Source: Candidatus Moraniibacteriota bacterium
Lineage (GTDB): Bacteria; Patescibacteriota; Minisyncoccia; Moranbacterales; GWC2-37-73
Assembly (NCBI GenBank): GCA_013336225.1
Contig: JAAXUC010000005.1
Span: forward strand, 1-59,529
DNA: 59,529 nt
Reading direction: 5' to 3'
A program made the translations under genes and the position numbers. Numbering within the stretch: position 1 is the first letter of the stretch; every line of letters starts with the position of its first letter. Shown here piece after piece: positions 1-7,259 of this stretch. The notes under the pieces are model-generated. The model did no database searches, was not told the origin of the DNA, and worked only from the letters and a program-made list of their open reading frames with translations.

Positions 1-1194
1 TTTGAAAAGGTAAAAGCGATCATAATTTTGACGGTCTTGATTGATGTGATTGGTTTGGGAATAATCATTCCGGTGCTGCCATATTATGTGGAAAGTTTCG
101 GAGTGTCTTCCTTTGTGGTGTCATTGCTATTTGCCACGTTCGCTTTGTTTTCATTTGTCAGTGGACCTTTTTTAGGTGCACTCTCTGATCGCATTGGACG
201 CAGGCCAGTTTTGATCGCCAGTATTGTCAGCACAGCCATTGGTTGGTTTGTGTTTGCTTGGGCCAATTCGATTTGGATTTTGTTTTTGGGTCGCATCATC
301 GATGGGGCAGCGGCTGGAAATTTTCCGATCGCGCAAAGTTATTTGATCGACATCGCAAAAAACGACAAGGAGCGCACAACCAATTTGGGGATTATTGGCG
401 CAGTCTTTGGAATCGGCTTTATTATCGGCCCAGTCATTGGTGCAACACTCAGTGCAATTTCTCCATCGCTGCCATTTTTGTCAGTTGGAATCCTGGCTGC
501 AATCAATGCTATTGGTGCATATTTCTTTTTGCCGGAAACGCATAATGAGCGGGAAAAAAATCCTAAGAAAATCGCCATCAATCCGTTGCTACCAATTTTG
601 CGCGGAGCCAGCGACAAGCTGCTTCGATCGCGATATTTGGTTTGGCTGCTGTTTGGCATAGCTTTTGCTGGCATGCAATCAATTTTTGCATTATATACCA
701 AAGAAATTTTTGGTTTTTCAGCTTTGCTTACTGGCTATATCTTCACCGGTATGGGAATAGTTTTATTTTTCAATCAAACTGTTGGGCTTAATAAATTTTG
801 GCTGAAATATTTCAAAGATCGTCAATTGGAAATTTGGTTGTTTTTGATCATGGCTGCAGGCTTTGTTTTGATGGATGTACAAAAAATCTTGTTTTTCGCG
901 TTTGGTTTATTCTTCGTGACAATGGCACAATCAACATTGCGAGTGATTCTTTCTAGCACGATCGCAGGCTCAGCAGGGAACATGCGCAGAGGGGAAGTGA
1001 TGGGAATCATGTCTTCTGTGATGTCAATTTCCATGATCGTTGGACCACTTTTGGCGGGAGCATTGTTTGCGGGCAATTATAGTTGGCCGTTTCTGATGAA
1101 TGTCGCACTGCTCTTTGTGGCATTTATAATTATGAAAAATTGTGATAATTGTGGAGAAATTGTTCAGCATGAAGATGTTGAGGTGTTGGGATAA
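1..1194 (+). CDS. MFS drug-efflux-type transporter (5' end outside window)
   Basis: A major facilitator superfamily permease that would export a small molecule, possibly a drug, across the cytoplasmic membrane by proton antiport. The frame is open from base 1, so the start codon lies upstream and the TTG at 28 is not a credible start. The visible 397 codons contain about 11-12 hydrophobic helices. The loop after the second helix reads GALSDRIGRRPVL, the MFS motif A (GxLaDrxGrkxxl), and the first helix has the D-x-x-G-x-G-I-I-I-P-V-L-P pattern typical of TetA-like and multidrug 12-helix transporters. A second signature, GPVIGA, follows in the fifth helix (motif C-like). The substrate cannot be read from sequence. 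It ends 20 bases before the next gene and may be co-transcribed with it. Confidence 0.85.
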   Translation, partial: FEKVKAIIILTVLIDVIGLGIIIPVLPYYVESFGVSSFVVSLLFATFALFSFVSGPFLGALSDRIGRRPVLIASIVSTAIGWFVFAWANSIWILFLGRIIDGAAAGNFPIAQSYLIDIAKNDKERTTNLGIIGAVFGIGFIIGPVIGATLSAISPSLPFLSVGILAAINAIGAYFFLPETHNEREKNPKKIAINPLLPILRGASDKLLRSRYLVWLLFGIAFAGMQSIFALYTKEIFGFSALLTGYIFTGMGIVLFFNQTVGLNKFWLKYFKDRQLEIWLFLIMAAGFVLMDVQKILFFAFGLFFVTMAQSTLRVILSSTIAGSAGNMRRGEVMGIMSSVMSISMIVGPLLAGALFAGNYSWPFLMNVALLFVAFIIMKNCDNCGEIVQHEDVEVLG

Positions 1195-1214
1195 TTTTAA
1201 GATGAATTGAAAAA

Positions 1215-1838
1215 ATGAAAATTCTGATTGCGACACATAACCCTGCCAAATTTGATCGCTATCGAAAGTTGGTCAGTTTTTGCTCAGACAAAATCGAAAT
1301 CGTTTCCTTATTTGACTTGAGCATCACCGCGAAAGTGGAAGAGAATTTTGAAACTGCCCAGGAGAATGCAATTCACAAAGCTAGGGAATATGCCAAGCTT
1401 TCTGGCCTGCTCACGGTGGGCATTGATGAAGCAGCGCAGACAAATTTTTTGCCTGATCACGAGCAGCCAGGAGTTTATGCGCGCAGATTTTCAAAAGATA
1501 AGCAGGAACTGACTGACGAAGAATTGATGGAAACTTGGCTGAAAATTTTCAAACAATATCCAGTTGAGGATAAGATGTTTATTTGGGATTTTGCAATTGC
1601 ATATTATGATCCAAACAATGACTCATTGGAAACCTCTGGGGTTGAGCAAATTTCGCATGTGGGCGGATATATTTCCGAGAAAATGGAAAAGGGCTATCCA
1701 CTTTCCAGTATCCTGAGTCCAATTAAGGGTGGCAAGGTTTACGTTGATTTGAGCGACGAAGAAAAGTTTGAAGTCGACAAGGAATATTTTGCAAATTTCT
1801 TTGTGGATTTTCGCAGGTGGCTGGAAAAAATTTCTTAA
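1215..1838 (+). CDS. HAM1/RdgB-like non-canonical purine NTP pyrophosphatase
   Basis: Predicted to hydrolyse inosine or xanthosine triphosphate to the monophosphate plus pyrophosphate, cleaning the nucleotide pool. The 207 residues match the family length. The N-terminal nucleotide-binding motif T-x-N-x-x-K is present (T7, N9, K12), and the ENAIHKA segment at 50-56 fits the usual ENAxxKA. PGVYARRF at 85-92 matches the PGVYSARY segment. The usual ADDSGL loop is replaced by GIDEAAQ (69-75), which keeps one acidic residue and loses the DDSGL pattern, so substrate range may differ from RdgB. It sits 20 bases after the transporter and 10 bases before the CYTH gene, suggesting a three-gene operon. 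Confidence 0.75.
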   Translation: MKILIATHNPAKFDRYRKLVSFCSDKIEIVSLFDLSITAKVEENFETAQENAIHKAREYAKLSGLLTVGIDEAAQTNFLPDHEQPGVYARRFSKDKQELTDEELMETWLKIFKQYPVEDKMFIWDFAIAYYDPNNDSLETSGVEQISHVGGYISEKMEKGYPLSSILSPIKGGKVYVDLSDEEKFEVDKEYFANFFVDFRRWLEKIS

Positions 1839-1848
1839 AATTAAAACA

Positions 1849-2448
1849 ATGTTTGAAGTTGAAAAAAAATTTAAATTAAGCGCAGAGGAATCAAAAAGAT
1901 TACTGACTGATGCTGAATTTGTCAGTGAAAAAACTTTCACTGATGTCTATTATGATACCGCGGATTATGCACTGACCAGAAATGACATTTGGCTGCGCAA
2001 AAGAGGGGAGCAGTTTGAACTGAAATTGCTCATGCATGATCCTGTCGGCGACAAACCAACTCAACAATATCAAGAAATTGAAGGTGAAGAAAAAATCCGC
2101 GAAATTTTCTCATTGCCACCGATGAAGGATTTCCTTTCTGATATCACTGACTTTGGCTATGCGGCTTTTTGTGAATGTCAGACGACCAGAAAAAAATATA
2201 CCAAAGAAGGATTCATTTTGGATATCGACAAGGTTGATTGTGGTGACTTTTTATATGAAGTGGCAGAAATTGAATTGTTGGTTGAGAAAAAAGAGCAAAT
2301 GAATGAGGCGGCGGAAAAAATTGAAAAGTTTGCCACCAAAAATGGTCTTGAAAAAAAATATATCCACGGAAAGGTTATTGAATATCTTTTTCAAAAAAAA
2401 CCAGCACATTTTCAAGCGCTGGTGGATGCTGGGATTATTAGGGAATAG
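1849..2448 (+). CDS. CYTH-domain phosphatase, thiamine-triphosphatase-like
   Basis: A cytoplasmic 199-residue member of the CYTH superfamily, whose enzymes hydrolyse triphosphates such as thiamine triphosphate or tripolyphosphate inside a beta tunnel using a divalent metal. The defining ExExK signature is at the extreme N-terminus (E3, E5, K7). Tunnel basic residues follow as WLRKRG (R50, R52) and ELKLL (K59), and acidic metal ligands appear near the C-terminus in EVAEIELLVE. I chose the ATG at 1849 because ExExK normally lies within the first ten residues; an upstream in-frame start would add 27 residues overlapping the previous gene. The overall pattern is closest to the mammalian-type ThTPase branch, but the substrate is not certain. 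Confidence 0.8.
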   Translation: MFEVEKKFKLSAEESKRLLTDAEFVSEKTFTDVYYDTADYALTRNDIWLRKRGEQFELKLLMHDPVGDKPTQQYQEIEGEEKIREIFSLPPMKDFLSDITDFGYAAFCECQTTRKKYTKEGFILDIDKVDCGDFLYEVAEIELLVEKKEQMNEAAEKIEKFATKNGLEKKYIHGKVIEYLFQKKPAHFQALVDAGIIRE

Positions 2449-2516
2449 GTTGTTATATGCAAGAGCATGATTTTTCTGTCAGGGCTTTTGCCTTGCTCAT
2501 TTCCTTTTTTGACACA

Positions 2517-2543
2517 TTTTTGACCGAAAATCATGGTCAAAAA
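2517..2543 (+). other. Hairpin overlapping the start of a short basic ORF
   Basis: A perfect 9-bp inverted repeat (TTTTTGACC and GGTCAAAAA) encloses a 9-base loop. The ATG of the short ORF at 2533 lies at the loop/right-arm junction. It may be a weak control hairpin or coincidence. Confidence 0.35.
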
Positions 2544-2628
2544 ACTTACTCGCTTTCGCTGCGTAGGGTCCAAAAAGAAAATAAGTAAGGCAAAAAGATT
2601 TATATTGCGCCTGGCCAGAAAGAAATAA
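2533..2628 (+). CDS. Possible 31-residue highly basic small protein
   Basis: A short open frame in the spacer after the CYTH gene. The product begins MVKKLTRFRC and ends LRLARKK, with about half of its 31 residues Lys or Arg, a composition like that of very small ribosomal or nucleic-acid-binding proteins. There is one cysteine and no membrane segment. No convincing Shine-Dalgarno precedes it, though a TTGACA lies at 2509-2514. It reads in the same direction as the CYTH gene. I do not recognise the family, and chance is possible for an ORF this short. Confidence 0.3.
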   Translation: MVKKLTRFRCVGSKKKISKAKRFILRLARKK

Positions 2629-2634
2629 AAAAGG

Positions 2635-2667
2635 AAAAAGGACTCTCGAATTTTCGAAAGTCCTTTG
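2635..2667 (-). terminator. Terminator of the 83-residue minus-strand gene
   Basis: The inverted repeat AAAGGACT-c-TCGA / TCGA-a-AGTCCTTT (2637-2666) forms a 12-bp stem with one mismatch and a 4-base loop. On the minus strand it is followed by a run rich in T (complement of the A-rich 2622-2636), so it best fits as the intrinsic terminator of the gene ending at 2694. It could also block read-through from the plus-strand genes. Confidence 0.7.
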
Positions 2668-2693
2668 TTGTTGCGCGTTGGCAACTTTTCTTG

Positions 2694-2945
2694 CTACACA
2701 ATTAGCTGCGGATGGCGACCAATCAACATGGAGCCCAGGGAATAAATAATCATTCCGCGTTCCTGTTTGATTTTTTTCCCCAGGTGCTCATGGCTTGCGA
2801 TTTCTGAAGCTATGGCCGCATTGGCAGCTTCATAGAAACCATGTTTTTTTGCCCTCAATGCCCTGAGTGTCTTTTTGTATAAACTGCGGGCTATTTTTGG
2901 CACTGGTACTGTTTCATTCACTGTTTGAATATCATTTGTCTGCAT
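2694..2945 (-). CDS. Small basic protein of unknown function
   Basis: An 83-residue protein I do not recognise. The start at 2945 is chosen because the minus strand has a clear Shine-Dalgarno (TGGAGG) six to seven bases upstream; the longer frame would add 21 unlikely hydrophobic residues. The middle is basic and helical (RSLYKKTLRALRAKKHGFYE), followed by an Ala/Glu helix, with no signal peptide or membrane segment. A near-consensus promoter precedes it and a hairpin terminator follows, so it appears to be a monocistronic, well-expressed unit. Strong ribosome binding sites are rare in this window, which suggests high expression. The function could be nucleic-acid or ribosome related, but that is only inference from charge. 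Confidence 0.6.
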   Translation of the reverse strand: MQTNDIQTVNETVPVPKIARSLYKKTLRALRAKKHGFYEAANAAIASEIASHEHLGKKIKQERGMIIYSLGSMLIGRHPQLIV

Positions 2946-2991
2946 GCTACCTCCAGGTATTTTAATATGGGCCAAGGCCCTAAAGAACAAG

Positions 2992-3024
2992 ATTATATGA
3001 TAACACAATTGAAAACTTTGTCAA
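2992..3024 (-). promoter_or_regulatory. Promoter of the 83-residue minus-strand gene
   Basis: On the minus strand a perfect TTGACA (3024-3019) is followed after 16 bases by TATCAT, with a perfect TATAAT overlapping a few bases further (2997-2992). The roughly 40-base leader holds a short GGGCC-tt-GGCCC hairpin and then the Shine-Dalgarno. Confidence 0.65.
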
Positions 3025-3113
3025 GAGTTTGGAGAATGTGTTAATTGAGCTTTTTAAATGAACCAATGTCGATGTTTGTGAATGATTATACGCATTATTT
3101 GTGGATTTTTTTC

Positions 3114-3148
3114 ACAATAAAAGCTCTCGGACGGAGAGCTTTTATTGT
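3114..3148 (-). terminator. Terminator of the 179-residue minus-strand gene
   Basis: A perfect 15-bp stem (left arm 3114-3128, right arm 3134-3148) with a 5-base loop GGACG. The arms carry A-rich and T-rich outer halves, so it can act in both directions. It lies 12 bases beyond the stop codon of the minus-strand gene. Confidence 0.8.
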
Positions 3149-3160
3149 TCGGTGTGGATA

Positions 3161-3700
3161 TTAGCGAAGCGTTCTTTTTTGAATGTTATTGGTGTGTTCA
3201 TCTTCTAATTTTTTTCTGTAAGCTTCTTTTGAAATGCAGCTTATGTTTACTCGGCCCTCTATCATGGGTGCTAGTCTTGCATTTTCTTTGTCGTCGATTG
3301 TTTTAGGTGCAGTTTTAATTTCAGGTAAAACAATTTTGATTTCTTCAATTGGCTCATCTTCATCTCGATCATGTGGATTTAGTCCATTCGCGATCGATTT
3401 TTTTTCTGTGTCTAAATCCGTATGGAATTTGTTATCATTTGATGTTTCTTTCAGATATTCATTTTTTTCAATTGCTCGATATTGTTTCATTATGGCAATT
3501 CTCCATTCGATTGGATTTTCAAAAAGCTCCCTTCTGTGATTTCGCATTTCATTGTAGGCAATTTCCTCAATTCTGGATGGAGAATATTTTTGATTGGATT
3601 CTAATTTTTCAAGCACTCTCAATCTTTGCGAAAATTCTTTAGTATAAATCATGACAGCGCTGATGTTTGGGATGAATTTTTTGATCATATTTTTTTTCAT
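3161..3700 (-). CDS. Hypothetical hydrophilic protein
   Basis: A 179-residue protein without recognisable family. The N-terminus is mildly hydrophobic (IKKFIPNISAVMIYTKEF) but too charged for a clear membrane segment. The centre has a tryptophan-containing helix (NPIEWRIAIMKQYRAIEK), then an acidic stretch with DRDEDEPIEE, and the C-terminus is strongly charged and probably disordered. On the minus strand an extended -10 (TGATAAAAT) ends about 18 bases before the ATG, so the 5' leader would be only about ten bases. A strong hairpin terminator lies 12 bases after the stop. It appears to be a self-contained transcription unit downstream of the comF-like gene. Confidence 0.6.
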   Translation of the reverse strand: MKKNMIKKFIPNISAVMIYTKEFSQRLRVLEKLESNQKYSPSRIEEIAYNEMRNHRRELFENPIEWRIAIMKQYRAIEKNEYLKETSNDNKFHTDLDTEKKSIANGLNPHDRDEDEPIEEIKIVLPEIKTAPKTIDDKENARLAPMIEGRVNISCISKEAYRKKLEDEHTNNIQKRTLR

Positions 3701-3717
3701 TATTAAGTCTTAATGGC

Positions 3718-3726
3718 ATTTTATCA
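3718..3726 (-). promoter_or_regulatory. Extended -10 promoter element
   Basis: The minus strand reads TGATAAAAT, an extended -10 hexamer, placing transcription start about ten bases before the ATG at 3700. No good -35 is visible. Confidence 0.45.
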
Positions 3727-3791
3727 AAGTATTGAGTAAATAACAAAGAAATGTCCTTGTGGCGTTTGAATTTAATGCTTTGTTCTTCATC

Positions 3792-4541
3792 TTACGCCCC
3801 CGTTTCTTGCCGCGCCACCACGATGGCAAAGACTTCTTTGGCGCCGGCGGCTTTGAGAACTTTGGCACATTCAAAAATGGTGGAGCCGGTGGTGGCAATG
3901 TCATCGACCAACAGAATCGTTTTATTTTTAATATCGGAATTTGGCAAGATAGAAAAGGCGTCAGCAATGTTGAGTTTGCGAAATTTGTAATCTGAGATTC
4001 GCATCTGTGGCGAGGTGTGACGATTGCGAATGAGAAGATCTTCATCAAAAGGGATGATGTTGTGCGTCAAGAGATTCATTGCCAGATGTTTTGCTAGCAG
4101 GGAAGCTTGATTGAATCCGCGCCAACGCAATCTTCGGTGGTGAAGTGGCACGGATACAATGATGTCAGGCAGTGGAATTTCAGTTTTTTGCAAAACCCTC
4201 ACCAACAAATTTCCCAGAGGAATGTGCAAATCGCGAATGAAACGATATTTGAAAAGATGCACGGCGCTGGCGATGGGAAATTGTAAATAGGAAGACGCGA
4301 CAATAAATCCATCTATTGCACCGCCTTGCGATTTTTTATTGGCAATTTTTTTGCAAGCAAGACAGGTGCGCCCGTCAGGAGTGATCACACGCTCACAAAT
4401 ACCGCAAACATGTTCATCTCTGATTTTGATGCGAGCTTGGCAAGATTCGCAAAGCCATTCGTTTTCTTTTCCACAAGAAATGCATTTGATGGGGAAAAGA
4501 ATATCAAGAATAAATTTATTAATCTTTGTGATAATGAGCAT
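3792..4541 (-). CDS. comF: ComF-family phosphoribosyltransferase
   Basis: A 249-residue cytoplasmic protein of the ComF/GntX family, linked to DNA uptake and competence in several bacteria. Two four-cysteine zinc knuckles open the protein (C20, C23, C31, C34 and C46, C49, C60, C63). The C-terminal half is a type I phosphoribosyltransferase fold, with the PRPP loop LVDDIATTGST at 211-221 and the family motif RGFNQA at 141-146. The length is typical. It is transcribed away from the type IV pilus locus that starts 129 bases away on the other strand. Because pili and ComF act together in natural transformation, the adjacency is suggestive. The exact biochemical role of ComF proteins is unsettled. 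Confidence 0.88.
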   Translation of the reverse strand: MLIITKINKFILDILFPIKCISCGKENEWLCESCQARIKIRDEHVCGICERVITPDGRTCLACKKIANKKSQGGAIDGFIVASSYLQFPIASAVHLFKYRFIRDLHIPLGNLLVRVLQKTEIPLPDIIVSVPLHHRRLRWRGFNQASLLAKHLAMNLLTHNIIPFDEDLLIRNRHTSPQMRISDYKFRKLNIADAFSILPNSDIKNKTILLVDDIATTGSTIFECAKVLKAAGAKEVFAIVVARQETGA

Positions 4542-4599
4542 AAATCTTTAAGCTAAGTGACAAATCAACTCAATATGGTTGAGAATGACTGAAGCTGAA

Positions 4600-4628
4600 T
4601 TGTTTGCTTTTTGAAAATGTGTTATTAT
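4600..4628 (+). promoter_or_regulatory. Putative promoter of the pil locus
   Basis: TTGTTT (4600-4605) and TATTAT (4623-4628) are separated by 17 bases, upstream of pilM. The leader to the ATG at 4671 would be about 35 bases. Both hexamers are imperfect, so this is a moderate call. Confidence 0.35.
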
Positions 4629-4670
4629 ATTTATAAATGTGATCAACCTAAGTTTAATACAAATACAAAA

Positions 4671-5774
4671 ATGTTGGAATTTTTTAAAGGAAAGAGGAAT
4701 CATTTCGTGGGCATTGATTTTGGAACATCATCAATCAAGGTGGTGGAACTTTCATATGAAAATCAAAAAGCCAAATTGGAAAATTATGGAATCGTTGATT
4801 TGGACTTGACCAGTCAATTCGAGAAGGGCAATGATAATAGCGTTACTTCCTATGAGCAGCGACTTAATGCTGCACTCAAGGGCTTGATTGGGAGAATGAA
4901 ATTGCCTAATGGTTTGCAATCGTATGTTTCCATTCCTGGTTTCAGTGGCCTGATAACCATCATTGAATTGCCGGAAATGCAATCAGATGAACTGGCTAAG
5001 GCCATTCAATTTGAAGCGCACAAATATATTCCAAGCTCTTTGGATGAAGTTGCCATGAGCTGGGAAATCATTGAACACATTGATGCCAACAAGCAACTGG
5101 GGCAAAATCTGGGAAAAGCTGGCGGTAAAAGAATCAAAGTTTTGTTGGTGGCTGCACCCAAGAAAGATATTGAGCACTATGACCGACTGGTGTCGGGCGT
5201 TGATTTGGAGGTCAGTGCGATTGAGCTGGAAACTTTTTCAATTGCACGTTCTTTGGTTGGCGATGATGCTGGCAACTTTTTCATCATTGATATTGGTTCT
5301 CGGGCAACGAACATGATTCTGCTGGAGAAAGGTGTGGTGATGGTCAATCGCAATGTTGATGCTGGTGGAAGCGAAATCACCACAACCATTGCTGACATGA
5401 TGGGCATTTCTAAGCAGCGCTCTGAAGCTTTCAAGACTGGTGACAAGGATTTGATAAATTCAACTGAATCAGCACTCATCATTCCGGTGCTGGAATTGAT
5501 TGCCAGTGAATCCAAGCGTATTTTGAATAGTTATAAGGAAAAGAATCCTAATTTGCGCATTGACGGCATTTTTCTTTCCGGGGGATCTTCAAAAATGAAA
5601 GGGTTGGAGCAATATTTCACCAAATCACTTGGCATGCCTGTGATGATTGGAAACCCTTGGAAGAAAATTTTATATGATGAAAAGGCTAAACCATTGATTG
5701 ACGTGCTGGGTGCTTCTTTTGCTGTCGCCATCGGACTTGCACTGCGAGGCTTGGAAGAATATAAACGCAAATAA
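4671..5774 (+). CDS. pilM: Type IV pilus inner-membrane-complex ATPase-fold protein PilM
   Basis: Cytoplasmic actin-like component of the type IV pilus alignment complex; it binds the N-terminal tail of PilN and links it to the assembly motors. The 367 residues match PilM. The N-terminal nucleotide-binding motif is GIDFGTSSIKVVEL (14-27). A second phosphate-binding segment, FIIDIGSRATNM, lies near the middle, and the adenosine-binding FLSGGSSKMKG segment follows towards the C-terminus. I use the ATG at 4671 rather than the in-frame one at 4611, because PilM proteins begin a few residues before the phosphate loop and the extra residues resemble no family member. It is the first gene of the pilus cluster, 81 bases before pilN. 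Confidence 0.9.
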   Translation: MLEFFKGKRNHFVGIDFGTSSIKVVELSYENQKAKLENYGIVDLDLTSQFEKGNDNSVTSYEQRLNAALKGLIGRMKLPNGLQSYVSIPGFSGLITIIELPEMQSDELAKAIQFEAHKYIPSSLDEVAMSWEIIEHIDANKQLGQNLGKAGGKRIKVLLVAAPKKDIEHYDRLVSGVDLEVSAIELETFSIARSLVGDDAGNFFIIDIGSRATNMILLEKGVVMVNRNVDAGGSEITTTIADMMGISKQRSEAFKTGDKDLINSTESALIIPVLELIASESKRILNSYKEKNPNLRIDGIFLSGGSSKMKGLEQYFTKSLGMPVMIGNPWKKILYDEKAKPLIDVLGASFAVAIGLALRGLEEYKRK

Positions 5775-5855
5775 ATAGGAAGAAAAATAATTTAAATAAA
5801 AATAAAAACCTCAAATAAATGGTCGCCAGTGGCGAATTTGATGAGGAAAGAAAAA

Positions 5856-6401
5856 ATGACTACCATCAATTTGCATCAAAATCAACAGGAACCCAAAACT
5901 CCATTTTTGGCAAAAAGTGGAAATGGCGGATTTATTTTTTCAATATTAATTTTGGTTGCAACTCTGGCAGCTCTTGTTGGCATCAGGTGGTATGTGCCTT
6001 CGGAGGAAAAAAAGAATGAAGTTTTAGCAGCCACCATTGTGAAGGAGGATGCTAAGATTGTTGAACTGAAAAGTCTCGAGCAAATAATTGATATGCAAAA
6101 ACGGTTGAGTGAAATAAAAAGTAATCTGCAGTTGAGCGAAGATGGAACGGTCAATAAGTTGGAGATAACCAATGTTTTAAATGCTCTTGGCAGTGATTTG
6201 AGCACGGGTGTTGTCGTGGCTGACTTCAAATATAGTCCTGATAAAATAAATGTTTCTTTTAATGCTGGAAATTTTAGTGATGCCGCCAAACAAATTCTCA
6301 ATTTTAAAAAATCAACTTTTTTTACTAATGTGGAACTAGTGACTATTATCAGAAAAGAAAATGTGGTGATTTGTGATGTTGCAATGAAGGTTAAGCAATA
6401 G
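5856..6401 (+). CDS. pilN: Type IV pilus assembly protein PilN
   Basis: Bitopic membrane protein of the pilus alignment complex. The short cytoplasmic N-terminus starts MTTINLHQNQ; the INL(L/H)P-like sequence is the segment of PilN that docks into PilM. A single membrane helix spans about residues 25-43, followed by a coiled-coil and an extracytoplasmic alpha/beta domain, 181 residues in total. The ATG at 5856 is preceded by GAGGAAAG, an acceptable ribosome binding site; the GTG at 5829 would add nine residues ahead of the docking motif. Sequence conservation of PilN is low, so the call rests on topology, docking motif and position between pilM and pilO. Confidence 0.8.
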   Translation: MTTINLHQNQQEPKTPFLAKSGNGGFIFSILILVATLAALVGIRWYVPSEEKKNEVLAATIVKEDAKIVELKSLEQIIDMQKRLSEIKSNLQLSEDGTVNKLEITNVLNALGSDLSTGVVVADFKYSPDKINVSFNAGNFSDAAKQILNFKKSTFFTNVELVTIIRKENVVICDVAMKVKQ

Positions 6402-6488
6402 GCTTGTTTTATTTTAAAATAAAAAATAATTTTCTTAATGTTATATCAAGATATTTGTCTTTAAAAGCAAAGTCTTGAACAAAAAAAT

Positions 6489-7247
6489 ATGCGATTAAAA
6501 TTCCTTTTTTTTCCAATTGTGTTGGTGATTGCATTGGCAATCTTTTTTGGTTTTATCTGGCCGGAATTTGGTAACCTTGCAGAAATAAGAACAATCAAAG
6601 CTGCAAAAATGGCAGAGCTAAAGGCCATTAATGACAAGCAGGCGGCAATTGCAATGATTGGCAAAAAAATCTCGGACAATATGGCTGGCGAAGCGATCGT
6701 GAATGAGTATTTGCCAAAAGTTAAGGTGGAAGAGAAAATTATCAATGGAATCAACTATTTGGCAACTGATGCAAATATCTCACTGGTAAATATGACTGTG
6801 GGCGGAGCTGCTAAGGATGTTAATGCTGTTGCCAATCAAATTGTCGCAGCTGTCGATCCAGCAACTGGACTTCCAGTTATCGATAAGGCGGAAAAAATCA
6901 AATACACCACAGTTAGCATATCGCTGGTCGGGGAATATGATAAAATAAGATTATTTCTTGATAATTTGCAAAAAATGCCGATGCTAAACACTATTCAAAA
7001 TTTGAACATACATAAGCAAGAAAACAAGCCTACTGAAGATGCTCAACCAAGCTCATTGTTGGCAATGACTGCTAATGTCGACTTTGGTTATCTGGGCGTT
7101 TCAAAAATAGATAATCAGTTGGGAAAAAAATTCGAAGACAAATTGGATGATCAGACCATTGAATCATTGGCTTCATATATCTCGCAAAAATCCCAACTCA
7201 TTGAAGGCGGCAGCAAGGGCAAGGCCAATCCTTTTCTTGCCAATTAA
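6489..7247 (+). CDS. pilO: Type IV pilus assembly protein PilO
   Basis: Membrane-anchored partner of PilN in the pilus alignment complex. One membrane helix (about 3-24, FLFFPIVLVIALAIFFGFIW) is followed by a coiled-coil rich in Ala, Lys and Glu, then a ferredoxin-like domain containing the PilO-type stretch VSISLVGEYDKIRLFLDNLQ. The length of 252 residues is somewhat above the usual 200-215, with extra C-terminal residues. It follows pilN by 87 bases and precedes pilB by 12. The alignment complex here seems to consist of M, N and O only: no PilP lipoprotein or PilQ secretin is seen anywhere in the window. Confidence 0.8.
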   Translation: MRLKFLFFPIVLVIALAIFFGFIWPEFGNLAEIRTIKAAKMAELKAINDKQAAIAMIGKKISDNMAGEAIVNEYLPKVKVEEKIINGINYLATDANISLVNMTVGGAAKDVNAVANQIVAAVDPATGLPVIDKAEKIKYTTVSISLVGEYDKIRLFLDNLQKMPMLNTIQNLNIHKQENKPTEDAQPSSLLAMTANVDFGYLGVSKIDNQLGKKFEDKLDDQTIESLASYISQKSQLIEGGSKGKANPFLAN

Positions 7248-7259
7248 TTTATACTATTA

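Noticed and set aside
2412-2684. Minus-strand ORF of 90 codons after the CYTH gene
   Set aside because: It contains the terminator hairpin and overlaps the end of the CYTH gene; it has no ribosome site and low-complexity Phe/Leu content.
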